In this document: piece after piece, positions 35,737 through 46,367 of the stretch
How positions within the stretch are numbered: the stretch's first letter is position 1
Layout of the letters: each line of letters starts with the position of its first letter
Source: JBGPLJ01 sp963826145
GTDB taxonomy: Bacteria > Pseudomonadota > Gammaproteobacteria > Steroidobacterales > Steroidobacteraceae
Direction: 5' to 3'
Assembly (NCBI GenBank): GCA_963826145.1
Contig: CAWGVW010000001.1
Span: 744,001-808,000 of the forward strand
DNA: 64,000 nucleotides
Notes under the pieces: generated by a model
Seen by the model: only the letters and a program-made list of their open reading frames with translations
Told to the model about the DNA's origin: nothing
The model's database searches: none
Program-made: the position numbers and the translations under genes

Positions 35737-37089
35737 ATGGATCTCAGCAGTACCTTCAAAGCTTACGACGTCCGCGGCCGCATCCCCGACGAATTGAATG
35801 CGGATATCGCGTATCGCATCGGCTGCGCCTATGCCGAGTTCGTGAAGCCGAAGAAGGTCTGCATCGGCCGCGACATCCGCCTTTCGAGCGCGGAGCTCTG
35901 CGCGGCTGCGACGCGCGGGCTCCTCGATTCCGGCGTCGATGTGTACGACATCGGCGTGTGCGGCACGGAAGGCACGTACTTCGCGACCTTCAGCCAGCCG
36001 CTCGACGGCGGCGTGATGGTGACGGCGAGCCACAATCCGCCCGACTACAACGGCCTCAAGTTCGTGCGCGAGCAATCGCGCCCGATCAGTGGCGACACGG
36101 GCCTTCAGGACATGCGCAAGCTCACCGAAAGCGCGACGTTCAAGAAGGCGGCGAAGCCGGGCACGCGCCGCGAACTCGATATTCGCGAGGCGTACACGAA
36201 GCATCTCCTGTCGTATGTCGACCCTAAGCGCCTGAAGCCGCTCAAAGTCGTCGTAAACGCGGGCAACGGCGGCGCGGGCGCGGCGGTGGATCTCCTCGAG
36301 AAGCATCTGCCGTTCCAGTTCATCAAGATGTATCACGAGCCGGACGGCACCTTTCCGCACGGCGTGCCGAATCCGCTGCTCGAGGAAAATCGCGCGCCGA
36401 CGATCGAGATGATCCGCAAGCACAAGGCGGACATCGGTATCGCCTGGGACGGGGACTACGACCGCTGCTTCTTTTTCGACGGCGATGGCCGGTTCATCGA
36501 GGGGTACTACATCGTCGGCATGCTGGCGGTTGCCTTCCTCGATCGCTACCCCGGCGCCAAGATCGTGCACGACCCGCGCCTCACCTGGAACACGCTCGAC
36601 ATCGTCACGAAATCGGGCGGCGTCCCGGTGATGTGCAAGTCGGGTCACGCCTTCATCAAGGACAAGATGCGCGCCGTGGACGCCGTGTATGGCGGCGAGA
36701 TGAGCGCACATCACTATTTCCGCGACTTCTCGTACTGCGACAGTGGCATGATTCCGTGGCTCCTGGTGCTTGAGCTGATGTCGAAGAGCGGCAAGACCCT
36801 GGCCGAACTCGTCGGCGAGCGCATGAAGCGCTTTCCCTGCAGTGGCGAGATCAACAGCAAGCTGAAGGACGGCAAGCGCGCCATCGAAGAAGTGCGCAAG
36901 CGATACGAGCCGGGCGCGGAGTGGGTCGACTTCACCGACGGCCTTTCCATCGAATTCAAGGAATGGCGCTTCAACCTGCGCACCTCGAACACCGAACCGC
37001 TGGTGCGCCTCAACGTCGAATCGCGCGGCAACGCCGCGCTGATGCGCGACAAGACAGGCGAGCTTTTGAAATTCCTGGCCGCCTTCTAG
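35737..37089 (+). CDS. Phosphomannomutase/phosphoglucomutase (AlgC/ManB type)
   Basis: Alpha-D-phosphohexomutase of about 450 residues interconverting hexose 6- and 1-phosphates. Seen: the phosphoserine loop MVTASHNPPDYNGLKF, the metal loop GIAWDGDYDRCFFFDGDGRF, the sugar-binding loop YGGEMSAHHYFRDF and the phosphate-binding RTSNTEPLVRLNVES. ATG 35737 has a GAGAGGA box at 35724-35730 and fits the start DLSSTFKAYDVRG. With manC it supplies GDP-mannose. The stop codon's last base is also the first base of palindrome D. Confidence 0.95.
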   Translation: MDLSSTFKAYDVRGRIPDELNADIAYRIGCAYAEFVKPKKVCIGRDIRLSSAELCAAATRGLLDSGVDVYDIGVCGTEGTYFATFSQPLDGGVMVTASHNPPDYNGLKFVREQSRPISGDTGLQDMRKLTESATFKKAAKPGTRRELDIREAYTKHLLSYVDPKRLKPLKVVVNAGNGGAGAAVDLLEKHLPFQFIKMYHEPDGTFPHGVPNPLLEENRAPTIEMIRKHKADIGIAWDGDYDRCFFFDGDGRFIEGYYIVGMLAVAFLDRYPGAKIVHDPRLTWNTLDIVTKSGGVPVMCKSGHAFIKDKMRAVDAVYGGEMSAHHYFRDFSYCDSGMIPWLLVLELMSKSGKTLAELVGERMKRFPCSGEINSKLKDGKRAIEEVRKRYEPGAEWVDFTDGLSIEFKEWRFNLRTSNTEPLVRLNVESRGNAALMRDKTGELLKFLAAF

Positions 37090-37176
37090 AGGGGTCAGAA
37101 CCAATTAAGTTTGTGAGCCGGGCGCGCCGAAACATAGAGTTTGCAGAGTTTCAAACTTAATTGGTTCTGACCCCTC
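37089..37176. repeat. RAYT-type palindrome D
   Basis: Perfect 25-bp inverted repeat: left arm 37089-37113, right arm 37152-37176, 38-bp spacer. Arm core GGGGTCAGAACCAATTAAG, close to palindrome B. It fills the whole gap between the phosphomannomutase stop and the cstA ATG at 37179, so it must form the cstA leader or separate the two transcripts. Confidence 0.9.
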
Positions 37177-37178
37177 CT

Positions 37179-39193
<2,015 letters not shown>

Positions 39194-39197
<4 letters not shown>

Positions 39198-39373
39198 AGC
39201 GCAAGCTCATCGACGCGTGGGCCTGGATTCGCCGCCTGACCGGCGACGATGCGTACGAGCAATACATCGCTCATCTGCAGTCGACGCATCCTGATCGCCC
39301 GCAACCGAGCCGTGCGCAATTCCATCGCGAATATCAGGCGGAGAAGTGGGCCGGCGTGAAGCGCTGCTGCTGA
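39194..39373 (+). CDS. YbdD/YjiX-family small protein
   Basis: 59-residue protein starting with GTG at 39194 that overlaps the cstA stop. Seen: DAYEQYIAHLQSTHP, then the family-defining end EKWAGVKRCC. Such proteins are encoded directly after cstA/btsT across proteobacteria and are needed for or modulate transport in studied cases. The stop lies immediately before the left end of the transposase element. Confidence 0.88.
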
Positions 39374-40245
39374 AAATGGGGACAGATTTATTTTCTTGAG
39401 TATTGAGGCGTAACAGCCAGAAATCGCGCTGGCGGCTTTCTGCACGTTGATGCAGCTTGCGCGGCTCCATTTGTCAGCATGGACGCAAGGAATGGCACGC
39501 ACGCCAAGGATCGCGGTGGCCAACTACCCGCACCATATCGTGCAGCGTGGCCACAATCGAAGCGCCGTATTCCAATCCCGTTCTGATCGTCACGCGTACC
39601 TGAGGACGCTCGCCGACTTTCGATTGGCGCTCGGCCTTAGGATCTATGGCTATTGCCTCATGACGAACCATGTTCATCTCATCGTCGATCCCGGCGACGA
39701 TGCCAGGGCGCTCAGCGTGCTGATGAAGCGACTTGCCGGCCGGCACACGCGCCGCTTGAACCGGGTCAATGGCGGCTCCGGAAGTGCATGGGAAGGGCGT
39801 TTCAAATGCAGTCCAATCGAATCAGATCGGTATTTGCTGGCTTGCGCCAGGTATGTGGATTTGAACCCGGTGAGGGCCGGGATAGTCGCGCGACCGGAAG
39901 ACTATCCATGGTCGAGCTATCGAGCGCGGGTCGGCCTCGACGATTGCGATTGGCTGGACGCCGGTCCCTGTTTTACTGCGTTAGGCGCCGACCTCGAGCA
40001 CCGCCGGGAACGATATCGCGAATTCGTCGAGCTGGGTATTGGACCACACGAACTCGCCGTGATCCGGGGAGCCATCCAGCGCAATCAGTTGACGGGATCA
40101 GAACAGTTTCCGGACGACGTCGCGGAGCTGATCGGTCGACACGTCTACAATCGGACCCAAGGCCGACCAACGAAGGCGGTAGCTCCACAAGTTAATCTGT
40201 CGCGTCTACTCAAATATTCGAACAAATAAATCTGTCCCCTTTTTC
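39374..40245 (+). mobile_element. REP-associated tyrosine transposase element with terminal inverted arms
   Basis: The transposase gene is bracketed by GGGGACAGATTTATTTTC (39378-39395) and its inverted counterpart AAATAAATCTGTCCCC (40224-40239), a 16-bp match. These ends equal the arms of palindromes A and G. The right end lies inside the transposase stop region, so the last codons are part of the repeat. A further lone arm of the palindrome C type follows at 40269-40288. I see no target-site duplication. Confidence 0.8.
39492..40229 (+). CDS. REP-associated tyrosine transposase (Y1_Tnp/RAYT, HUH superfamily)
   Basis: 245-residue single-strand DNA transposase/nickase. Seen: RIAVANYPHHIVQRGHNRS, YGYCLMTNHVHLIV with the HUH-like His-x-His metal motif, and LACARYVDLNPVRAGIV carrying the conserved Tyr and helix of RAYT proteins; WSSYRARVG closes the core. 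RAYTs act on palindromic REP sequences, and palindromes of matching sequence occur five times in this window. Full length and undamaged, so likely active. The stop TAA (40227-40229) is inside the right terminal repeat. Confidence 0.92.
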   Translation: MARTPRIAVANYPHHIVQRGHNRSAVFQSRSDRHAYLRTLADFRLALGLRIYGYCLMTNHVHLIVDPGDDARALSVLMKRLAGRHTRRLNRVNGGSGSAWEGRFKCSPIESDRYLLACARYVDLNPVRAGIVARPEDYPWSSYRARVGLDDCDWLDAGPCFTALGADLEHRRERYREFVELGIGPHELAVIRGAIQRNQLTGSEQFPDDVAELIGRHVYNRTQGRPTKAVAPQVNLSRLLKYSNK

Positions 40246-40268
40246 AGTCGCCGAAGCGGCCAAAAGAT

Positions 40269-40288
40269 AATTGGCTCTGTCCCCTTTT
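40269..40288. repeat. Solo arm of a RAYT palindrome
   Basis: AATTGGCTCTGTCCCCTTTT is identical to the right arm of palindrome C, but no left arm is within reach. It abuts the 3' end of the GlcD-like gene at 40290. Together with the adjacent transposase end it makes a composite of two arm types, perhaps left by an insertion into a palindrome. Confidence 0.75.
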
Positions 40289-40289
40289 C

Positions 40290-41670
40290 TTAATCGAAGA
40301 CGCGGCCGCGGTTCAGGATGCCGTTCGGGTCGAGTTTGGTCTTGAGGGATCGCATCAGGTCGATCTCGACAGCGGATCGCGTCAGTGAAACGTACGGTTT
40401 CTTCGCGATGCCGACGCCGTGTTCGGCTGAGACGGCGCCGCCTATCGACTTGAGCGGCTCGAGGATTCGGCCGATGAGTTCGTCCTTCTTCGCCGAATCA
40501 CGCCCTTCGATCAGCATATGCAGGGTGCCGTCGCCAAGGTGCCCGAAGTAGTAGACCTCGCCACCCGGAACCGCGGCTCGCAAGACGGCATCGACCGCCT
40601 CGACATACGCCGGCATGCGCTCGAGCGGCATGCTGACATCGAAACTGAGCGGCACCTTGAGTTTTGGCAGGATCTCTGCCGCTCCGTCACGAATGAGCCA
40701 GAACTGATCGGCTTCGCGGGACCGACTGTGCAACCACCGCGTTCGTGGCGTCGCCACGTTCGATCGCGGTTTCGAGCAAGCGCTCGAGCGCCGCGTTGGC
40801 GCTACCCGAGGCATTGGCGTATTCAAGAATGATGTGAAAGCGCGCGGGTGTATCGAGCGGTGGCTTCGACTGCTTCAGCAGGTGCAACCCGGCCGAAACA
40901 TAGTCATCCCACATGACCTCGAACGCCGTCGGCCCGCCTTCAAGCTGCGTTCGCGCATCGCGCAGGAGCCGCGTGATCCCCTCGAAGCTCTTCGTGCCGA
41001 TCCAGGCGGTCGCGACGTCGTGTTGCTCGGGAAAGAGTCGCAACACCGCACGCGTGATGACGCCAAGCGTGCCTTCGCTGCCGATGAATAGCTGCTTGAG
41101 ATCGTAACCCGTTGAGTTCTTCAGCATGCGGTTCATGTTCGACACAATCGTGCCGTCGGCGAGCACCGCTTCGACGCCGAGCACGAGATTGCGCGCAATG
41201 CCGTAGCGGATGACGCTGTTGCCGCCGGCGTTGGTCGAGAGAAATCCGCCGACGGTGCAGCTGCCGCGCGCGCCGAAATCGAGCGGAAATTCGAGGCCCA
41301 CCGCGGTCGCCGCGTTCTGAATCTTCTCGAGCGTGACACCGGCCTCGGCCGTCAGCGTGAGGTCGTGCTCGTCCAGGGCTTCAATGTGAGTCAGGCGCTC
41401 GGTGGAGAGCGCCAGCTCGCCTTCGTCCGGGCAGGCGCCACCGCAAAGGCCGGTGAGCCCGCCCTGCACGACAATGCGCTGCTTCGCTTCGTTGCAAAGC
41501 GCGAGCGCGCGTGCGAGCTGCGCGACGTCGGCCGGCCGCACCATCGCGATTGGCCGCGAAATCCGGTACTTGCTCCAATCTGTTGCATGCCGATCGAGCA
41601 AGTCCGGTTCCGTCACGAAACCGGCTGGACCGAGGAGTGTCCTCAGTTGCTCGTGGAGTCTGGATGGCAT
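40290..41670 (-). CDS. GlcD-like FAD-linked oxidase, one frameshift
   Basis: FAD/FMN oxidoreductase of the D-lactate dehydrogenase/glycolate-oxidase GlcD family, about 459 residues after repairing a break near 40720. Seen: the FAD-binding PCMH domain (VVQGGLTGLCGGACPDEGEL, FPLDFGARGSCTVGGFLSTN, GSEGTLGVITRAVLRLFP) and the C-terminal domain with the metal/substrate motif GHLGDGTLHMLIEG and SAEHGVGIAKK, ending at KLDPNGILNRGRVFD. The start ATG 41670 fits the usual short N-terminus; an upstream in-frame extension is less likely. Substrate probably a 2-hydroxy acid. Confidence 0.88.
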
Positions 41671-41761
41671 AGGGCTGCCATCATGCCTGATGGATTCGAA
41701 AAAATGGCGCGAGCAAGTTTGGGGCTCGCTCGCGCCATCCCATTGGCTGATTTGTAAGCGT

Positions 41762-42913
41762 TCAGACCCGGCGGCGTCGCCCGGCGAGAAGAGCAATGAG
41801 CCCGATGAGCAGCTCTGGCACGGTCACGGCGCCTCCACCTCCGCCTCCGCTCGGAGACGGAATGGGCGGTGGCGGGGGTGGCGGCACGACAACAGCCCCG
41901 CAGCGCTGGAACGTCGCGGAAGTCGGGCTGGTCTGCCCCGTCACACTAACGCCCAGCGTGTGCTGGTCGCAGTCGGTGATGGAAGACGGGACGCTCACCA
42001 GGTATTCGTTGTTCAGCAGTTCGGAGATGGTTACGTAGGCGGCCGCAATCTCGGGACTGGTCGGCGCGACGAGGACTTCACCACCGCTTTGCGCTGCCAG
42101 CCGATTCATCAGCTCGAGGCGGTTGATTGTGCCCACACCGATCAAGAAGATTGGAATGCTGTTGGCGCTCGCGTTGTCTTCAACGACGCCTTCTTTCGTA
42201 ATGACGGACGCGTTCTCGTTCCCGTCGGTGATCACGACCACCGCCTTCGGTCCGGCCGGGAGCAGGCTCGACGACGCGACGAAATGATCGATCCCCAGAT
42301 TAATGGCATCGAGCAGGTTGGTGCCATTGCCCGGGTAGGGTGACATCACTGCACTGATCAATGCGGAAGTGCCGGCGCCGGACGGCCCGTCAATTTCCGT
42401 GAACGGGATCACCAGCGACGCCTTCAGCGGATTGGTGTCGTTGAATTTGATGATGGCCGCGAAGTCGCCGGGGTTCATCGAATTGATGAAGGTCACCACG
42501 GAGTCCTCCATGACGTCGCGCGCGATCGAAGTGACACTTTCGCTGTAGTCCATGGCGAATATCACCGAGACCTTCTGGCTCGGATCCTGCGTCGGCGGCA
42601 GGGTGAAGGTGGTGTTCGCCTGCGGAATCACCACTCCGTCCACCGACACGGTGAAGGCGCTGGCATCGAGGCCCCCTATGGGCGCGCCGCTCCCATCAGT
42701 AACGGTCACGAATACCTGGATCGGGTCACTGACCGGCGCCGCCTCGACGCGAACGGCAATGCCCGCCTGCGCGGGGCTTACGAACAGCGCGACCGCCGCC
42801 AGCAGCGCGGCTGCCAGCCACGACGACCGCTGCGGGGTACTGGCAGGAATGCCGGCGAACTCAAGTCTCAGGTCTTCACATTGCACGCAGGAACGGAGAG
42901 ATCGTCGGGACAT
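41762..42913 (-). CDS. Secreted von Willebrand factor A-domain protein with C-terminal sorting-like tail
   Basis: 383 residues. A long N-region leads to a signal peptide (SSWLAAALLAAVALFVSPAQA, about residues 30-50). The VWA domain follows with the MIDAS motif FAMDYSESVTS and TGAxxD-type segments (FNDTNPLKASL, VVITDGNENAS). The end is a poly-Pro stretch, a poly-Gly run, a hydrophobic helix (VPELLIGLIALLAG) and RRRRV, like GlyGly-CTERM/PEP-CTERM tripartite signals that anchor proteins at the outer surface. Good AAGAGGAA box before ATG 42913. Ligand unknown. Confidence 0.8.
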   Translation of the reverse strand: MSRRSLRSCVQCEDLRLEFAGIPASTPQRSSWLAAALLAAVALFVSPAQAGIAVRVEAAPVSDPIQVFVTVTDGSGAPIGGLDASAFTVSVDGVVIPQANTTFTLPPTQDPSQKVSVIFAMDYSESVTSIARDVMEDSVVTFINSMNPGDFAAIIKFNDTNPLKASLVIPFTEIDGPSGAGTSALISAVMSPYPGNGTNLLDAINLGIDHFVASSSLLPAGPKAVVVITDGNENASVITKEGVVEDNASANSIPIFLIGVGTINRLELMNRLAAQSGGEVLVAPTSPEIAAAYVTISELLNNEYLVSVPSSITDCDQHTLGVSVTGQTSPTSATFQRCGAVVVPPPPPPPIPSPSGGGGGGAVTVPELLIGLIALLAGRRRRV

Positions 42914-42939
42914 GAATATTCCTCTTTAAGATTACTTAT

Positions 42940-43029
42940 CTACGTATTGACGTAGTTACTTCTTTCCCCGCACTCATTAATACATAGATCCGGTGGGACA
43001 CAAACAGAAATTCTGTGAGCCACGTCACG
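42940..43029 (-). promoter_or_regulatory. Operator-rich region upstream of the VWA gene, including a CRP-like site
   Basis: Three dyads in 90 bp: CTACGT-ATTG-ACGTAG (42940-42955), ACAGAA-A-TTCTGT (43004-43016) and TGTGA-GCCACG-TCACG (43014-43029). The last matches the CRP/Vfr/Clp consensus TGTGA-N6-TCACA at nine of ten positions. No clear sigma-70 hexamers were found, so the promoter itself is unplaced. The sites may regulate the VWA gene, which starts at 42913 on the minus strand. Confidence 0.4.
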
Positions 43030-43127
43030 ATTAAGGGGGTAAATCGGCACGGCGAGTTGACATTACGTGCCAAGCCAGCGCCGCCTCGAAGCGCAGGCAG
43101 ACATAACTTCGTGCTGTTGAAGCCGTG

Positions 43128-44751
43128 TCAGAAGCTGTACTGCGAGCGCAGCGCGAACACGTCGAGACCTTGGCCGATCTGCACGCCGATCGGCGGCGTG
43201 CCGGGCGCTGGTCCGAACGGTGTGGTGTTGCCGGGGCCTGCCGGATTCAGTCGATCCACGTCGATATGCAGGTAGTTGAAGAGCAGCCGCACCTGCGGAT
43301 TGAGGTACCAATTCACGCCGAACGTCCAGATGTTCTGTGTGCCTCCGCGGATGCAGCCGGCGGCGCAAGCTGCGCCGGCCAGGCCCGCGTTGTCGTCGAG
43401 ATCCGTGTGCGAAAAGCGGAGGCCGAGTTCCCATGCGCCACGGCCGCCGGTCATGGTGAAGGGCACGGTGGGTCGCGGAGCCGCGAACGCACCGGTGGCG
43501 GCGTTATAACGATGCGATTCGCCGGTCAGGACCCAGCTCGCCTGCGCATACCAGCCCCCGAACGAAGGATCGTCGAGTGTCGTCGGCCCGTGCCGGTCGA
43601 TGCCGTACCAGTAGTTTTCCGCCTGCAGATACCAGTTCTTCCAGTTCGCGCCGAATTCGACGCCGGCGGAATAGATCGAGTCGGCGTCGACCGATGCCGG
43701 TGTCGATGAGCCGCGTGCTGTCGACGCGGATCTCGGGCCGGTCGCGAAACCGCGTGGGATAGCGCGGGGATGTCGAAGCGCCTTGGTCAGCCGGCTGGAA
43801 TACGTAGGTGCCGTTGACGCCGACATGCACGTTGAAGTCCGGTGACGTCGCCGCGAGCCAGCCGAAGCGGCCCACGGCGCCGAGCTGCGAATCGAAGGCC
43901 TCCGCATCGCCGATCGTGCGGCCCGTCAGCGTGAGGGAGCTCATCCAGCGTGCGCCGGCACCGCGGACGCCGAGACCGAACCGGCCGTCCGCGCCGGCTA
44001 GCGTTCGCGAGAGTTCCGAGGGTGTCGCGCGCTCGATGAACAGGAGATCTTCCGGCGTCGTGCCGTCGTCCATGTTTGCGGGCGGCGCGAACGCGCCGAG
44101 CTGAATCGTGAATGGCGCGAACCCCGTGTAGTTGATCCAGGCATCGTTGACGCGGCCCTGAGTTTCCACCCCGGCGCCGCCGAATTCGAACAGAAAGCGA
44201 TAGTTGAAGTCGCGATTGATCACGCCGTCGACGCCAAAGCGCGCCCGGCGGATGAAGGCGCCGTCGGCAAGATCCTGGGCGGCAGTCGTTTCGCGATTGT
44301 TCGTCGCGCCCACCGATCCGCGCCGATAGTCGGTCGTCAGGGGGCCCGGCGGGTCCTGGCTGTAGTGCGCCATGTCGACCTGGGCAATGCCCCGTAGCGC
44401 AATCGACGAACGGCCGTCAGAACTCGTGATGGTCGGCCTTCCGTTGTTGATCGAGACTTTCGGCGCGTCGCGCGCTGCGATCTTCGCCTGCTCGACGTCT
44501 TTGCGGACAGCGGCAACCTCGGCCGCGGTGTCTCCTGTCGCCGGCGTTGCGTTGACGGCGGCCCGCAGCCGCTCGATTTCAGCGGCCTGCGCTTCGATCT
44601 GGCGTTGCTGGGCTTCAAGCTGCGCTTTCTGCGCCGCCAGCGCGTCGCTCAGTGCCTGCAGCTGTTCCTTGACGCTGTCGCCGCCGGCAGCCTGGGCGAA
44701 TCCCGCACACAGCATGAGCGCGGCCAGCGCGGCCGCGAGGTATCGAGCCAT
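43128..44751 (-). CDS. OprO/OprP-type phosphate-selective porin, one frameshift
   Basis: Outer-membrane beta-barrel protein of about 540 residues after joining two frames near 43705. Seen: signal peptide (RYLAAALAALMLCAGFAQA), a coiled-coil periplasmic trimerisation stretch (residues ~28-70, rich in Gln/Ala/Glu), the barrel with FIRRARFGVDGVINRDFNYR and GAFAPPANMDDGTTP typical of OprP-family porins, and a C-terminal Phe (LRSQYSF). ATG 44751 has GGAG eight bases upstream; a GTG at 44760 is also in frame. Lies just downstream of modA on the same strand, so it may carry an oxyanion. Confidence 0.88.
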
Positions 44752-44767
44752 AAGCTTCACTCCAGAA

Positions 44768-45541
44768 TCAGGGCAGGGCGGTGAATCCGTAACGGACGAA
44801 TATCACATGCGCGGAAGTGTCGCGTACGTAGTTGACGAAGCGCTGTGCTCCGGGCTTTGCGGCAGCGGTGGCCGCGACCGGGTAGACGATCGGCAGGTGC
44901 AGGTTCGTCGGGAACAGATCGACGATGCGGACCTTGTTGTCGGCTTTGGCGTCGGTCTCATAGACGATACCGAGGGGAGCTTCGCCCCGGGCGACGAATA
45001 CGAGCGCCGCGCGCACATTGTCGGCGCGAACGATCCGGTCCGCGACCTCGTTCCACACGCCGAGCGTCGTCAGCGCGGACTTGGCGTAACGGCCGACGGG
45101 CACGTAGTCGGGATCTCCCGTCGAGAGTCTGCCGGTGCCGAGCGCACCGAGGAGCGGGAAGTTCGGCGCGATCTTGAGCTCGACCTTGCTGTCTGCGGGG
45201 GCGATGAGCGCGAGGCGGTTGCTCAACACGTTCGAGCGCGACTTGCGGTCGATAAGGTTGCGGGCTTCAAGATAGTCCATCCACTCGACGTCGGCGGAGA
45301 AGAAGACATCGGCGCGCGCTCCTGCCTCGATCTGGCGGGCGACGACGGCACTTGATGCGAAGGAGAACTTGACCGCCTGGCCTGTCTCCTTCGTGTACGC
45401 GGCGCCGACGTCTTGCAATACGTTGGTGAGCGAGGACGCCGCGAAGATGAGGAGTTCGGGTTGCTTGCCGTCCGCTGCGCTGGCGATGCCGCACGCGAGG
45501 AGAAGGCACGCAATAAACAGGCGCCGCGGTAGTGAGTGCAT
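44768..45541 (-). CDS. modA: Molybdate ABC transporter substrate-binding protein
   Basis: Periplasmic type 2 binding protein of 257 residues. Seen: signal peptide LFIACLLLACGIASAADG, LLIFAASSLTNVLQDVG with the oxyanion-binding Ser pair, FSFASSAVVARQIEAGARAD, FSADVEWMDYL, and EAPLGIVYETDA with the ligand Tyr region. Binds molybdate/tungstate. No modB or modC is in the window, so the permease must be elsewhere. ATG 45541 fits the signal peptide; an upstream in-frame ATG would add 33 residues. A ModE-like inverted repeat lies just upstream. Confidence 0.92.
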   Translation of the reverse strand: MHSLPRRLFIACLLLACGIASAADGKQPELLIFAASSLTNVLQDVGAAYTKETGQAVKFSFASSAVVARQIEAGARADVFFSADVEWMDYLEARNLIDRKSRSNVLSNRLALIAPADSKVELKIAPNFPLLGALGTGRLSTGDPDYVPVGRYAKSALTTLGVWNEVADRIVRADNVRAALVFVARGEAPLGIVYETDAKADNKVRIVDLFPTNLHLPIVYPVAATAAAKPGAQRFVNYVRDTSAHVIFVRYGFTALP

Positions 45542-45554
45542 GGGCGTCGTTCCG

Positions 45555-45580
45555 TCGTTATATTCTGTCGGGCATAACGA
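45555..45580. promoter_or_regulatory. Candidate ModE-type molybdate operator
   Basis: Perfect inverted repeat TCGTTAT (45555-45561) and ATAACGA (45574-45580) with a 12-bp spacer, 14 bp upstream of the modA ATG. The half-sites and total span match the Mo-box bound by ModE in proteobacteria (CGTTAT...ATAACG type). Binding by Mo-ModE would repress modA when molybdate is plentiful. It also lies upstream of the divergent lipoprotein gene, which could share the control. Confidence 0.6.
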
Positions 45581-45684
45581 TAGCCGGACGCTGGATGAAA
45601 GGGAAGAGCGGCGCCGTGGGATCCGCATGAACATTTTCACACTGTCGCGCTGTCGGACGTGGGCCGCTCCACCGGAGAATCACC

Positions 45685-46281
45685 GTGACACCGATTGCTC
45701 ATGGACGCATTCGCAACAGGTGTGTTGTTTTCTGCGCAGCGCTCCTTGTCACCGCCTGCGCCAGTGCCCCGAAGATTTCGAGTCAGACGGCGCCCGAAGT
45801 CAATCTGACTGAGTACCACACGTACGGTTTCATGGAGCAGCTCAGCACGGATTCGGCCGGATACACGAGCATTACGACACAGCTCATGAAGCAGGCCGTT
45901 GGCCGCGAGCTGGCGGCCCGCGGCTACACCGAGGCTGCCAACCCGGACATTCTCGTCAACTTCGTTTCCGCGACCAAGGATAAAGTTGAAGGCCACGGCA
46001 ATCCGCGTGTTGGCGTGACCTACGGTACCGGCGGCTGGGGCCATGGTGGCTGGGGAGGCGGCGTTGGCGTAGGCGTCGGCGGTTCGGACGTTCATTCCGT
46101 GCGCGAAGACAGCCTGACGGTCGATCTCGTCGATCGCGCGAAGAACGAACTCGTATGGAGCGGCAGCGCGGTCTACCGACATGACGCGAAGGACAAGAAT
46201 GACACGACGACACGCGTCATCGACGCCGTCACGAAGATTTTCGCCAGGTATCCGAGGACGAAGATCGCCTATGCGAAGTAG
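45685..46281 (+). CDS. DUF4136-family lipoprotein
   Basis: 198 residues with a lipoprotein signal peptide (lipobox LVTAC, Cys25) and a DUF4136-type body: VNLTEYHTYGF, RELAARGYTEAANPDILVNF and LVDRAKNELVWSGSA. A Gly-rich insert (GGWGHGGWGGGVGVGVGG) is in the middle. Starts with GTG at 45685. Outer-membrane or periplasmic location expected; function of the family is unknown. Divergent from modA. Confidence 0.82.
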   Translation: MTPIAHGRIRNRCVVFCAALLVTACASAPKISSQTAPEVNLTEYHTYGFMEQLSTDSAGYTSITTQLMKQAVGRELAARGYTEAANPDILVNFVSATKDKVEGHGNPRVGVTYGTGGWGHGGWGGGVGVGVGGSDVHSVREDSLTVDLVDRAKNELVWSGSAVYRHDAKDKNDTTTRVIDAVTKIFARYPRTKIAYAK

Positions 46282-46367
46282 CGGGAGCGGGACTCGCTGA
46301 TCAGTGACCAGAACGGAACGAGGACCTGAAAGCACCACGCCATGCCGTGCGACGTGATCGGTACCAA

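Noticed and set aside
35731..37104. 457-codon open frame antisense to the phosphomannomutase
   Set aside because: Its text is a low-complexity Arg/Ala/His mix, and it mirrors a gene with all catalytic loops intact; a GC-rich codon-phase artefact.
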